In this document: in pieces, positions 41,805 through 54,910 of the stretch
Position numbering within the stretch: the first letter of the stretch is position 1
Layout of the letters: the number at the start of each line of letters is the position of its first letter
DNA from: Miscanthus floridulus
Taxonomy: Eukaryota > Streptophyta > Magnoliopsida > Poales > Poaceae
Length of the DNA stretch: 64,000 nt
Reading direction: 5' to 3'
NCBI RefSeq assembly: GCF_019320115.1
Contig: NC_089593.1
Span: 8,694,126 to 8,758,125 of the forward strand
Notes under the pieces: generated by a model
Told to the model about the DNA's origin: nothing
Database searches by the model: none
What the model saw: the letters and a program-made list of their open reading frames with translations, nothing else
Program-made: the position numbers and the translations under genes

Positions 41805-44800
41805 GATCGAGAGTGGATGCATCTGTCCCAAACGGACAAGCAGTATATGCATGGCGTCATCCAGTTTATCACCGATGCCAAAGTCCATGCTGAGAATGGG
41901 AAACCTGTCTTCTGCTCATGCAAAGATTGCAAGAATTATAGGAACTTTCGTTAAATTAAGTCTATACAATCGCACTTGATTACCAGAGGGGTCATGCCAA
42001 ACTATACGATATGGACTATACATGGCAAGGTTGGTGTGAATGTTCTGCGGGAAAACGATGATGATGTGGACATGCCTGACGTAGCCATCCACGATGCTGA
42101 CGAGGAACCCGGTGTCAACACGGAACCTATGGCCACAGTTAATAATGTGTTTAGGAACACACTAGCTGACGACACCGAGGATAACGATGGAATTTCTCAG
42201 CTGCTACGTAATGTAGAGACCGGATGTCTTAGTGAAAGACAACTGAGAAAGCTAGAGAAAATGAGACAAGATGGCAAAACACCACTGTATATGAATTGTC
42301 CAATGAGAAAACTGGAAGCCGACATCATGCTGTTAAAGTTCAAATCGACAAACGGATTGAGCGATAAAGGCTTCGATCAGTTGTTAGGTATAATAAGGAA
42401 AATGCTCCTAGAAAAAATGAGTTGCCAGAAAAGACATACTTGGCCAAGCAAATGACCTGCCCCATCGGCCTCGAGGTTGAAAAAATCCACGCGTGTTTCA
42501 ATGATTGCATATTATACCGTGGAGAAAAATACAAAGACTTGGACAAGTGCCCCAAGTGTGAATCTCCACGGTACAAGGAAGGGCCGTCAGATGAGGGTAC
42601 CAAGACCAGAGGAGGTCCCGTAAAGGTCGTTTGATATTTCCCTATAGCTCCCTGGGTGCATAGGCTGTTTGTATGTGCAAAGTCAGCCAAGCTGTTGCGC
42701 TGGCATGGCGAAGAGCGTAAGAAAGATACAATGATGAGGCACCCCGTCGATAGGCATGACTGGAGGACTGTCAATACTATGTTCTATAAGGACATCGGTG
42801 GAGAGGTAAGGCACCTTTGGTTTGCTTTGAACACAGATGGGATGAATTCTTTCGACCAGGTTAGAAGCAATCATAGCACCTGGCCAGTGACGCTCTGTAT
42901 ATATATACAACCTTCCACCTTGGGTCTGTATGAAGGAGTCGTACATCCAGATGCCACTACTGATCCAAGGGCCAAGACAGCCTGGGAATGACACCGATGT
43001 GTTTCTGGAACCAGTGATCGATGAACTAGTGAAGATGTTTGAAAAGGGTGTGCCGGATGTTTGGGACGAGTACAAAAAGGAACATATCACGTTCAAGGGA
43101 GTACTTACCGCTACAATCACCGACCTGTCAGGTTGAGGTTCGTTGTCCGAAGAGAAGATAAAAGGCTATACTGGATGTGTCGAGTGCTTAGACGACACTG
43201 ATACGGTAAATCTGCCAAATAACTCAAAGATAGTTTATATGGGACACCGTAGGTTCCTACCTAAGGATCACCCTTACCGTAGGAACAGAAAAGATTTCAA
43301 TGGTACTATTGAGAAACGCTTAGCTCCAAAATATTGAGACGGGCCTACGATACTTCAAGAACTCAACAAACTGGAGGTTGTCCTTAGGAAGGGGGACAAT
43401 GCAGTAGCAGCGCCTGATGGGAGCGTTTGGAAGAAAAAATTGGTTTTCTAGAAACTACCTTACTGGCCATTTCTGAGTGTACACCACTGTCTTGATCCCA
43501 TGCACATCACTAAAAACATGTGTGCTAACACTCTTAACACCTTGATGGACACCGGGAGGACATCGAAGGATTCACTAACCACACGCCTAGACATGCAATA
43601 CTTGAGAATCAGGAAGGAGCTGCATCCCGTGGAGCTAGAGAATGGCCAGTTTGAACTTTCGGTTGCGTCATGGACATTGAAGAAGGAAGAAAAGCGTGAG
43701 CTTATTTCTTTCTTCAATGAACTCAAAGTCCCAACAGGCTACTGTGCAAACCCGAAGAGGCTAGTGAACATGAGAGAACTCAAGTTCAACTATGGCCCTA
43801 TGAAGGCCCATGACTATCATGTCATTATGACTCAGCTGCTCCCTGTTGCCCTGTGTGGTATCCTCCCCCCAAAGGTCCACGCCCCAATCATAAAACTTTG
43901 CTCGTTCTTCAACGCGATCTCAAAAAAGGTCATTGATGTGTCCACGCTAGAGCAGCTGCAGCGGGACATAGCCGAAACTCTCATTAGGCTTGAGATGCAT
44001 TTCCCGCTGACTTACTTTGATATCTCATTGCATCTGCTCATTCATCTTGTTGACCAAATTAGAGCCTTGGCCCAATGTACCTACATCAGATGTTTCCTTT
44101 CGAAAGATTAATGAAAGTTTTTAGAAGGTATGTTAGGAACAGATTTAGGCCAGAAGGGGCATGGTTGAAGGATGGTCAATAGAGGAGGCCATTGAGTTCT
44201 GCACATATTATCTAGACATCAAAAGGGTCGGAGTTCCAGAATCTCATCATGAGGAAAGACTATGTGGCAAAGGAACGACCGGAGAGAAATCTGTTACAGT
44301 AGACAACCTTGTTTCTTTCAGACAGACATAGTTTGTTGTTCTCCAGCAAGCCGAGGGTGTGATGCCATACATTGATGAGCACAAGCAATCATTGCAAACT
44401 CTATATCCGAGCAGGTCACAGGCTTGGCTGGATAAAAAACATAAGGAGGAATTTGTCAGCTAGTTGCGACGTCGCTTGCTTGGAATAAAGTTGGGTAATC
44501 AACTAGATGCCTTAGCCAAGGGACCTTCGAGTATATATCTTAAGTACCAAGGGTATGAGATCAATGGATTCATATTTTACACAAAAAAGCAAGATGGAAA
44601 GAGCACATACCAAAATTATGGTGTTCGTTTTGGTGCTCACGACGAGAACGGCAATGTGCAGGCGACATACTATGGTTTCATAGAGGAGATATGGGAGCTA
44701 GCCTATAGTCCATTGAAGGCAGCTCTTTTTCGCTGCCAGTGGGTCCGACTCGAGGAAATCAATACTGACAGCAAAGGGTTCACTACCATTGATCTCACTA

Positions 44801-44999
44801 AAACCACATACAGAGACGACCCCTTTGTCCTTGCAAGAGATGTTATGCAAGTCTTCTATACAAGGGACAACAAGACAAAAGGAAGGCTAAAAGTAGTCCT
44901 AGAAGGGAAAAGGAAGATTGTCGGTGTCGATGGAGTAACGGACGAAGAAGACTACAGGGACTATTAGGAAATGCCTCCATTCGCGGCGAACGTACCCCT
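41805..44999 (+). pseudogene. CACTA TNP2-type transposase, decayed
   Basis: The order is a transposase-associated zinc domain with DREWMHLSQTDKQYMHGV and CSCKDC (41805-42040), a Cys-rich stretch CILYRGEKY..CPKCESPRY near 42505-42570, the Transposase_21 core (42650-43340) with GHRRFLPKDHPYRRNRKDF, DUF4218 (43500-44100) and DUF4216 (44560-44967). It would cut and move the element. In-frame stops lie at about 41953, 42453, 42632, 43134, 43335, 43449 and 44965, and at least one shift is present. Some may fall in introns. The frame past the stop at 44965 stays open into the Tat insertion at 45007 and resumes after 60611. Confidence 0.88.
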
Positions 45000-45006
45000 A
45001 CCTATC

Positions 45007-46332
45007 TGTCGGTGTTTTAGACCGGTGGGCCCTCAACCAACTAGTGAAAAATGTATTGCATGCCCCTAATCCTGGATGATGATGCAAAGAGACATAAGGT
45101 TTATACTGGTTTAGGCAAGAGGTGCCCTACGTCTAGTCCGAGAGATCGATCTTGTATTTCTTGCACCGAAGTGCTTGTAGTAGGGGGTTACAAGCGGGGC
45201 GAGAGAGGGAGCTAGCCCTAGGTCTCTGCGTGGAGTTGTGTGAATTACTTGAGATGTTGATCTTAGGCGGTGGGGAAGCATGCGTGTTATAGAGTGTCGA
45301 GCGTGTGTTCGTCTATCTCATGAACTCCCCCCTAGAAACGGCCCTGGTCCCTCCCTTTTATAGTTGAAGGGGGGACAGGGGTGATACATGCGTTCGCTAC
45401 GCGGCGTCCTATGAGTAGAGGTGGCATTTCTAAGCCCTATAGCTTGTCACTATGACGGCATGGTCGACGGAGCGGTCTTTGTCCTTGATGCACTGGAGTG
45501 ACGCGTCGGTCACACTTGATCCTGTGTGACGTGGGAGCTCCAGTGATAGCTTGATGTAGAGCATGGCGGGTGACGTGCCGGTTGTTGTGTGTTGACCACA
45601 TAAGGAGCCGAGGCTTAGTCAGTACCGAGGCCGAGCCATCGTGGGGGGCTCGGTGGGTGTGAATCCCGAGGCTGCCAAGACCCTAAAGCGAATTGCTGAG
45701 GCTTGGAGGGAGCAGTTGGTCTTGTACATGGATTCCGAGGCTATAGTGGCCCGGATTTGACTCCCCACGCCGCGTTGTTCCTAGAGCAGGGGTTAGGTAG
45801 CACAGCACAGTGCGGGCATCGGTCGTGGGCACAGTACCAAGCACAGTGGCCGGTAACCCCTACCCCATCCTGTCCCAGACGGCATGGTGTTGATGTGACT
45901 TCCCGTCTCGTTGGCCGCTCTGCTGTGTTGAGCCATTGTTTGGCTGATGTTGCGGGAGTGGTTGGTTGCATTAATTGGATGTGACGTTCTATCGGGGAGA
46001 TCGGTCAAGGCGGAGGCGACAGGGTTGTTGCCGAGCTGGCCTCGAGCGAGGCAGAGAATCGGCACCTCATCCGAGGCTTTACGCGTGGGGCCTCAAGCGA
46101 GACGGGGATCAGTTCCCCGTCTGAGGCCTTTTGTGCGAGGCCTTGAGTGAGGCGGAGGATTGGTAGGCCATCTGAGGCCTCTCGTGCGAGGCCTCGAGCG
46201 AGGCAAAGAGTAGGTGGCCTCGGACAAGGCCGGAGTTTAGCCAATAGTTGTCTCTTGGCTTTGATTTTGACAAGGTCTAAGCGATTTTTTTCGGTTTTTG
46301 CTTAGGGGACCCCCTTTTTATGGTACCCGACA
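45007..46332 (-). repeat. Tat 3' LTR (1326 bp)
   Basis: On the minus strand it starts TGTCGGGTACC and ends ACACCGACA. It is very similar to 59290-60611. A TATA-like CTATAAAAGG lies near 45355-45364 on the minus strand. Confidence 0.93.
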
Positions 46333-46593
46333 GTAACCCCCGAGCCTTAGGGAGACTGTGAGTGCTCTCCCTGTGGTTTTGATGAGACTCAGCTCACGGT
46401 AGCTCCTGGCAGGACGGTGTTTCGTACTCGAGGCCTTGGTGGGTGCGTGCGAGCGCACCCACCGGGTGTAGCCCCCAAGGCCCTGGAGGAGTGGATTTAT
46501 TCCTCCAGGGGCTTTTCTTTATGTCGTGCGAGGGGTTTTATTGCGTTTGCCAAGCCCATGAGTGTGAGTTCGGGTTGCTGAGTCTTCGGCTTG

Positions 46594-48110
46594 GTTGCAG
46601 GAAGAGCCCCTGAGCCTCTATGCGGAGCAAGAGGGCGATCAGGAGTTTCCCTGTCTCTTTTATGCGGCCCTCACGCATCCTTTTCGTTTGGAAGGAGGGG
46701 TGGAGGATGCCATGCTACCCTCGGTGGGTGCGAGCAGTGACACATCCGATGAGCTGTTATCAGGTAAGTCCGAGTGGAGGCCCATGCCCCATTCGATAGG
46801 GGTTAGCTAGCGGTCCAGAGACGCACTCCAAAAGTACTAAAGGGCTTCTCTAGTGGGTCCCAGGGCTACTCAATTGGCCCTGGGGGCTCAATGCCTCCCT
46901 ACGGTGGTATCCTATTTGGAGACCTCCCTGTCGGTCTTGGACATGACTTTAGGGCATCCCGAGCGATCACTTGCTCGGGCCTCCACCATGTATGGGCTCG
47001 CCCATAGTTGTCCCTGACTCTGTTGCCCTGGAGCGGCTGTCGAAACCCTCGGGGACCTAGCCTTTAAACCCCTAGACCATAACAGGCTCGATGCCCTTTA
47101 CCGTATTTTTCCCTGCGAGATTGGGTTGCTTGTCTTCGACCTGGTTGCAGGAAGAGCCCCCCTGAGCCTCTGCACGGAGTGAGAGGGCGATCGGGAGTTC
47201 TCCTGGCTTTTTGTGCGACCCTCACGCATCCTTTTCATTCGGAAGGAGAGGTTGTTTGCCGAGCCCTTGAGTGTGAGCCTAGGTCACTGGGTCTCAGTAA
47301 GGTTGCAGGAAGAGCCCCTAGCCTCTGCATGGAGCAAGAGGGCGGTCAGGAGTTCCCCTGCCCTTTTGTGTGACCCTCGCGCATCCTTTTCGTTCAGAAG
47401 GAGGGGTTGTTTGCCGAGCCCTCGAGTGCGAGCCTGGGTCGCTGGGTCTCGGCAAGGTTGCAGGAAGAGCCCCCTAGCCTCTGCACGGAGCAAGAGGGTG
47501 GTCAGGAGTTCCCCTAGCTTTTTGTGTGACCCTCGCGCATCCTTTTCGTTCGGAAGGAGGGGTTGTTTGCTAAGCCCTCAAGTGCGAGCCTAGGTCGCTG
47601 GGTCTCGGCAAGGTTGCAGGAAGAGCCCCTGAGCCTCTACATGGAGCGAGAGGGTGATCAGGAGTTCCCCTGGCTTTTTGTGTGACCCTCGCGCATCCTT
47701 TTCATTCAGAAGGAGGGGTGGAATATGCCAGGCTACCCTCGGTGGGCGTAAGCGGTGACACTTTCAGTGAGCTGTTATCGGGTAAGTTCGAGTGGAGGCC
47801 CATGCCCCATTCGATAGGGGTCAGCTAGCGGTCTAGAGACGCACTCCAAAAATACTATAGGGCTTCTCTAGTGGGTCCTAGGGCCGTTCAATGGGCCCCG
47901 GTGGCTCGATGCCTCTCTATGGTGGGATCCCATTTGGAGACCTCCCTGCCGGTCTCGGACACGACTTAGGGCATCCCGAGTGATCGCTTGCTTGGGCCTC
48001 AGCCATGTATGGGCTCGCCCATAGTTGTCCCTGACTCTGTTGCCCTAGGGCGGCTATCGAAACCCTCAGGGGCCTAGCCTTTGAACCCCTGGACCGTAAC
48101 GGGCTCGGTG
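46594..48110. repeat. Tandem repeats next to the Tat 3' LTR
   Basis: A unit of about 156 bp starting GGTTGCAGGAAGAGCCCC occurs head to tail at 47143, 47301, 47456 and 47612, and singly at 46598. A longer segment (about 46740-47100) recurs at 47770-48110. Variable tandem repeats in this place are usual in the Tat group. Confidence 0.85.
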
Positions 48111-48569
48111 CCCAGTTCCTTCGTCTGAAAGGAATTGGGTGGGGGATATTCCCCCCCATTGGTTGACAACGGCAGGTGCGCCTTTTGAGGCAGTTTTCTC
48201 GGGGAGGCGAAATGGCGCTTGCCACTGCTACGGTCGGACACGACATTGTGTCAGTGGATAGGACATAACTGTTCATGCGATTAATAAGGAAAATGTGGGT
48301 ACGTGGGCGGTAAAATCGGATCTGGATTAACTGTATCAGATTTGAGGGAAAGTTCCCCGATTTCATCGCTCGTCCGTTTCATCCCCTTCCTGCATAAATA
48401 TGCAACAAGCCTCACCCCTCCCCTCCTTACCTTGCCTGCATTCGCCTTTGCTCCCCTTGAGCCATTGCTAGGAACAAAGAGCGCCGAGGAGAAGAAGGGA
48501 GAGGGGCGAGGGAGAGAGAGATAGAGCAAGAGCGAGGTTTACCACTGTAGCTGCATTCTCCACCACGCA
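48111..48569. other. Leader of the antisense gene
   Basis: No domain was seen. It is purine-rich near 48480-48530 and ends at the start codon at 48570. Confidence 0.4.
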
Positions 48570-51500
48570 ATGGCCAGTGGCCCTATCATCCTCCTGGTGG
48601 ATCCTTGGGGTCCGTCTGATGTGTCCATGGAGATGCTGCAGTCACTCATCGACGACGGCCTTCTTCGCCCGATTACCGACCCCAATAGGCCGGAGTGGAT
48701 TGCTCCGTCGGGTGAGCCGGAGCTGAGGCCACATGATGGGTACATCATGAGTTTCGTGTCTTTCCACGAGCATGGTCTTGGCCTACCGGTGGACCTGTTC
48801 ATGCGGGCGCTCCCGCATTACTACGGCGTGGAGCTTTACAACTTCAACCCCAACTCCATCGTGCAGGTGGCCATTTTCGTCATCGTCTGTGAAGGGTACT
48901 TGGGCATTGCCCCCCATTGGGAGCTGTGGCTCCACCTCTTCTAGGTGGGGCATACCACCAAGTCGATGGGCATGACGGGTATGAGGAAGGCGATGAGGGT
49001 CGACGGCTGCACTCTCCAAGTGCGTCAAGATCGGTAGCACCTTTACATCCTAGCCTAGCTCACGTCATCCAATTGCTGCTAGTACACTAGCTAGTTCTAC
49101 CTCTACAACAACGATGGCAGACTTCCCCCCTACACCAAATGGATCGTGGAGAGCTAGCCAGAGAAGTGGAGGTATGGCGTCCCGCTGGCCGATCAGCCCA
49201 AGCTGCAGCCACTCCTAGAGGGGCTAGAGAGGCTGCGCAGCCATAGCCTTACGGCAGTTGTGGTTGTGGTGGCCTTCCACCATCGGAGGGTGCTACTGCT
49301 GATGGCTCGGCGGCAGCGCCTGTTCGACATGAGACCGGATGAGCCAATCGAGGGCATCCAGATGTCCGCTGCCGCCCTCTCTGACGAGGAGATTCTTTGT
49401 TGGGTGAGAGAGACAGTGGAGGGGCGACTGAGGATCGGTGGTCTAACCCCATTCACGATGCGCCCATCACAGGGGTACCTCTCTCTGGTAAGGGACGTGC
49501 TACTGCGGCCCTCGAGGCCTCCTCGTTCCTCGCCATTTCCTGTTCCCTTATTTGTGTTCACCATTCCTGCAGGGGATGAGGGAGATGCGAGCCTCCTCGC
49601 CGCCCATTCCTGAGGACGCAGAGCAGTGGGCGGTGAACTAGGTGCACGCCGAGGCACAGAAGAAGCGGAAGGATGTCGAGGAGGCAAAGCGCAAGATGAA
49701 GATCCTCGAGCGCGAGAAGCTAGAGAAGCGCCGCCGACAATAGAGGTAGGACAGTCTCCTAGTGGAGGCATCTCCATCACCGTCGCTGTCGACGGACTCT
49801 TCGGGCGAAGAGGATGAGAGCGAGGTGGGGCGGGGTCCCCTGGACCATCTCCCCGACATCAGGGGGACAACGCTCAGGGCATCGGTGAGTAGCTCGGCGC
49901 TTCTAGGAGGAGGAGGAGAGGATGCCTCGGGGCCAGCGATCGCCGCCCCGAGGCCGAGGCCGACACGCTCGAGGCATAGGCATTAGGGAAGCATGCCGTC
50001 AGCCCGGTGGGCTCGACGACAAAGGTGGAGCAGGTGGTGGCGGGGGTGACACAACTACCCCTGCAGAGGATCGAGGGTGCACCAAAGTTCGGCGAGGGCC
50101 AGCCAGCACCGGTAGATACAGAGGCCGTGCCACTGCCACTGCCACCGCCGTTGTAGAGGAGGGTCGCAGTGCTGAAGCGGTTGCATCCCTATTCGAGGTG
50201 AGTGTTTTTAGCAGAGTTGGTAGCATCTCCCATTCATTCCTTGGTCGTATGCTGACCTTGTCGGAGTTTTGCTTTCAGCCGGAAGCGTCAGGCGGAAGTG
50301 CCCATCTTGGCACCGCATAAGATGCTCAAGGTGAGCACCAGCTCCACTGCCCAATGGGTGGTGGAGGCGCAAGCCACCATACAACGTGGTGCGGCGATGG
50401 CAGGGACCGACCTAAAGGAGCTAGTCGCCCAGGGAGAGGCTACAGAGGCGGCCACAAGGCGAGCGGGGGAGGAGGAGCCTATGCCCCGCGAGGCCGAGGC
50501 CCGTGAGTCAGATGAGGCCGAGGCACCCTTAGTTGCCGAGGCCACCGAGGGTGAGGCTGAGGCCCCCCCGGACTTCCGAGGATGAGGTGATGGAGGCCGA
50601 GGCACCTAGGACTACCGAGGCCAAAGTGGCGGGGACCAGAGCCCTCGAGACCACCGAGGCCGGGGTGGCCGGGGCAGCGTGAGCACGGCGAAGCCGATGG
50701 CCTAGGAAGTGGAGATGGAGGGGGGGGGGCAAGCTTTAATACCGTCATCGGTCCAAGGCCCATCGTCGTTGTAGTTGAGCGCTCGGGAAGTGGAGGTCCA
50801 TTCGATCTCCTCCGATGATACTTCCCGGGCGAAGGAGGTGGCCGATGCCGAGGCGGCTGGCACCATGGAGCAGCCAGCTCTGGCCTCTGGCGAGGGAAGC
50901 TCGGCCCTCATAAGGGTACATCCTGAGCCCCGTGGGTGGGACCACCCACGTGTCTTGTGGCAGAGCTGGGACGACCCTAAGGGGGAGCCTCTGTTTGCCC
51001 TCGAGGATGTAGCCGAGGGGGGGGGGCGTTGGGACACCTTCGAGCAATACCGTAGTTGGGCAGAGCGGTCGCTACGGACAGCGCTGTCCGTCATGGCTGA
51101 CGATCTGCCCGGGGTCACCTAGGTACGCGTCTTCTTTTCTCGTGCGGTGTCGCCTTTTTCCTGAGTTTTCTCGCAGCGCTTGACGTTCGTTCTTCCAATC
51201 AGGAGCTCGAGACCCGGTCCCTCGGGAAGTTGTTGTTCCTCTGGTGGGAGAGGGACATCTGGGACCAGCTTTGTCAGCAGAAGGACCTGCTTGCCAATGC
51301 CAACGAGCTTCTATCGGCGCGGAGCATGGAGGTGGAGGACCTCCACCTTCGCTGTGCAGATATGATGGCCGAGGTGGCCGCGGCTCAGGAGCAGGCCACC
51401 CCTTTGGCGACGCGGATCAAGGAGTTGGAGGAGGAGCTGACCTAGGCAGTCGGTAATCGGGACACCTTCATGTCCTGGGCTGAAGAAGCGATGGTCTCTG

Positions 51501-52286
51501 CCAAGGCCCTCGCTGGGCAGCTGGGGGTAGAGCAGGGTGCGCACCTGGACTGAGGCTCTGGTCTAGAAGGGAAAGGCTAAGGGTGAGTCCTATTCCCCTT
51601 GTTTTACATGTTTTCTTATATTCGGCCCCTAACTCCCTGGTGTGATGCAGAGCTGGAGAAGGAGGTTTCTAGGGCAGCCGAGGCTTCTTAGGTCGAGGTC
51701 CAGGGCTAGAAGGAGAAAGCCGAGGCCTCCCTGGTCGAGGTCCAGCGCTGGAAAGAGAAAGCTGAGGGTGAGTCCCATAGGGCTTCACCCCTGTTTGGAT
51801 TATTTTCTTTTGCGCTTAACCCCATCCTACTTGTTTTGGCGTAGGGTTGGAGAAGGAGGTCTCCCGGGTGGCTGAGGCCTCTGTCGTAGTGTAGGCGGTG
51901 CTCGAGGCCGAGATCGGGGAGCACGACGCGCTACAGAGCACCGTCCGTACTGTCTGCGAGGCCTGGAGGTTGAGGGGGTCTAGTCGGGCAGCTCCCTTAG
52001 GAGCCGCTTGACCACATTGAGCGGCCAAGTGCATGAGCAACTTCGGGGAGCAATGCACATGGGCGTCAAGCGCGCCCTGGCCATCGTCGCCTCGCACTAT
52101 GCCGGCGTTGACCTCGAGGCCGTCAGTGACGGCTACACCTTGGCTAAAGATGACGAGGAGGCTGATGAGGAGGTAACGAAGCTGATGGAGGCGGCTGAGG
52201 GCCCCGGTGCGGCGTTGGCCAAGTTGTTCGAAGAGGAGGTGGTTCCTCCCATGCTGTCCACCAACGCAGGAGATCCTGAGCCTTGA
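48570..52286 (+). pseudogene. Antisense gene of the Tat element (PF04195-type protein)
   Basis: The plus frame starts MASGPIILLVDPWGPSDVSM and has the 'putative gypsy type transposon' domain: SFHEHGLGLPVDLFMRALPHYYGVEL, then RRVLLLMARRQRLFDMRPDE. A lysine/arginine-rich coil follows (49630-49745), then acidic Ser/Asp stretches (49760-49830), a coiled coil with ELLSARSMEVEDLHLRCADM (51230-51445) and a C-terminal part ending at 52286. It lies opposite in strand to gag-pol, between integrase and the 3' LTR. Several stops interrupt it (for example 48942); some may be intronic. The function is unknown; such proteins are reported only in this group. Confidence 0.75.
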
Positions 52287-52852
52287 CCTAGGCCAAAGAG
52301 GCCGTGTAAATAAATTAGGATTATTATCATGACGTTTGTGGCCGTCGAGGCCTTTTTTGAAGTACTTATGCGTCTATGCTTTCTAATTGTTTCTTTTTAT
52401 GGTATTTCCGAGCCTCTGCCCTCTGTCTCATTTCTGAACACATCGCTTGCAAAAAACTTCCTTGGAGCCTAAGCTGTCCCTAGGGCAAAAGGTGGTGAGG
52501 GAGTGCCATAGCCCGGAGGCCTAGGCCGTCTCACGACTTGGCCGGCCTTTTGGCCCTGAGACAGACTTTCGGTCCTTAGGTTTTTTAGAATCGATTTGTC
52601 AGAGCGTGCCAGAGAGTTTGGGGTAGATTATTTTTGAAAAATGACTAAAAATGGTGCGTGGGACTTAGGGGGGGTCCCCCTTCTAGCCCCCGAGGGAGGC
52701 TTGGTTCTGCAGAGGTAGAGCCATGTCTCCCTTATGATGTTATCATAACGCTGAGGCCCATGATGGGCTCGGGGGGTTTCTCAAAAATTAGAACAATTAA
52801 AGAACGCTTCTTTATTGTATTTCGAGAAACAATATATACAATGCTTAGAAAT

Positions 52853-53905
52853 TTAAGGGTAAAAGCGACGTAGCTGTTCTATGTTCCAAGCGTTGGTGAG
52901 GATTTCACCCTTCTCGTTGGCTAGCTTGTAGGTCACAGGCTTCAGCACCTGGGCGACAATGTACGGACCTTCCCATGGCGGGGTCAGCTTGTGGTGGCCC
53001 TTGTTGTTCTGCCTTAGTCTTAGCACCAGGTCGCCTACCATCAGGTCTCAGCTTCGAATGTGCCGAGCTTGATAGCATCGTAGGGCTTGCTGGTACTTGA
53101 CCGAATGTAGTAGCGCAATGTCTCGGGCTTCCTCTAATTGGTTGAGGGTGTCCTCGCGGGTAGTGCAGTTGCTTTGCTCGTTGTAGGCCTGTAGCCTCGG
53201 GGAACCGTACTCCAAGTCAATGGGGAGGATGGCCTTGGCTCCATAGACTAGGAAGAATTGTGTGAACCCCGTGGCTCGGCTCGGGGTGTTCCTCAGGCTC
53301 CAGATGACCGACGGGAGTTCGGCAAGCCATTTCTTGCCAAATTTCTTCAATCGGCTGTATATTCTTGGCTTGAGGCCTTGTAGGATCATGCCATTAGCAT
53401 GCTCTACTTGGCCGTTTGTCCTAGGATGTCCCATGGCTAACCAGGCCACACAGATGTGGTGGTCATCGTAGAACATCAGGAATTTGTGGCCGGTGAACTG
53501 TGTCCCATTGTCGGTGATGATGGTGTTTGGAACCCCAAACCTGTGGATGATATCAGTGAAGAACAGCACCGCTTGCTCGGACTTGATTCGATTGATCGGA
53601 CATGCCTCGATCCACTTGGAGAACTTATCGATTGCTACCAGCAGATGGGTATAGCCCTCGGGGGCCTTCTATAGAGGCCCAACCATGTCGAGCCCCCACA
53701 CGGCGAATGGCCACGTGATGGGGATGGTTTGGAGGGCTTGGGCCGGGAGATGCGTCTGCCGTGCGTAGTACTGGCATCCCTTGTAGGAGCGTACTAGCTT
53801 GGTGGCGTCAGCAACCGCCATTGGCCAGTAGAACCCTTGGTGGAAGGCGTTTCCGACGAGCGTCCGAGGTGCTGCATGGTGCCTGTAGGCTCCCGCGTGC
53901 AAGTC
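52853..53905 (-). pseudogene. Tat integrase
   Basis: On the minus strand it has the H2C2 zinc domain (HAGAYRHH...CQYYARQTH, about 53750-53900), the catalytic core with GLDMVGPL, TDNGTQFTGHKF and NGQVEHANG, and a C-terminal part ending in WNIEQLRRFYP at 52853. Stops at about 53670 and 53045 break the frame. It would insert element DNA; no chromodomain follows. Confidence 0.9.
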
Positions 53906-54910
53906 CCAAAGTAGGGCTTGGCCTACCTCGGTTGTGATGCATTATTGGAGGACATCGGATGGGCTTCACCTGTACAACTCGCCGTTGCTGACGACATAGG
54001 TTTTGGCTCATCGCATAAGCCACCAGGCTTTGGTCTTGTCTGTAGGAAGCTCTCCTCAAACGAGGCAATCAAGGAACGGGACCCACCAGTCCGTGCCCTG
54101 GTTGTCCTCGGGGGGCTTTGTGTTAACTTCCATGACCTTGGGCCTAGCCGAAGGGGTCTCGGCGATAGATGGGGCCTCGAGCCCTACGGTGGGCTCGACC
54201 GAGGTGCAGTCGATGGAAGGTTTGTGGAGGTCTCTAGCAAAGGCATTCGGGGGGGACCAGAGCCCATGCCGACGCCATCTTTGCCAGCTTGTCTGTGGCC
54301 TCGTTGAATTTGCACGCGATGTGGTTGAGTTCGAGACCATCAAACTTGTCTTCAAGGTGATGTACCATCTTGTAGTATGCCTTCATTTTGGGGTCATGGT
54401 AGTTTGACTCCTTCATAACTTGATTGACAACGAGCTATGAATCGCCCCGTATGTCGAGACGCCGTACTCCAAGTTCGATGGCAATCTGCAAGCCATTGAT
54501 GAGGGCTTCGTACTCGGCTGCGTTGTTGGAGGTGGTGAAGTGGAGCCGAATCACGTAGCGGATGTGCACTCCGAGGGGTGAGATGAAGAGCTGACCCACG
54601 CCTGCCCCAGTCTTCATCAAGGACCCATCGAAGTACATGGTCCAGCATTCCGCCTAGACTTGGGCAGGTGGTAGTTGGGTGTCGGTCCACTCGGCCACGA
54701 AATCGGCCAAGACATAAGATTTGATTGCTTTCTGAGGCGCAAAAGACAGGGCTTCCCACATGAGTTCAATGGCCCACTTGGCTATCCTACCCAAGGCCTC
54801 CTGGTTATGGATTATCTCTCCTAGGGGGAAAGACGACACCACGGTCACAGGGTGGGACTCAAAGTAGTGACGCAGCTTGCGTCGAGCCAAGACTATGGCG
54901 TAGATCAACT
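53906..54910 (-). pseudogene. Tat second (aRNH-type) RNase H region
   Basis: The minus frame has MYFDGSLMKTGAGVGQLFIS and NNAAEYEALINGLQIAIELG, an archaeal-type RNase H that Tat elements carry in addition to the retroviral-type one. Stops interrupt it at about 54433 and 54651. Confidence 0.85.

Noticed and set aside
45703..46244. Open frames in the Tat LTR
   Set aside because: The same frames recur in the other LTR at 59639-60612 and carry no domain.
47143..47768. Regular repeats as a CRISPR-like array
   Set aside because: Units of about 156 bp are repeated whole with no unique spacers, in a plant retroelement.
50288..51122. Minus-strand open frames inside the antisense gene of the Tat element
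   Set aside because: They are GC-rich shadows of the plus-strand gene, with no family motif.
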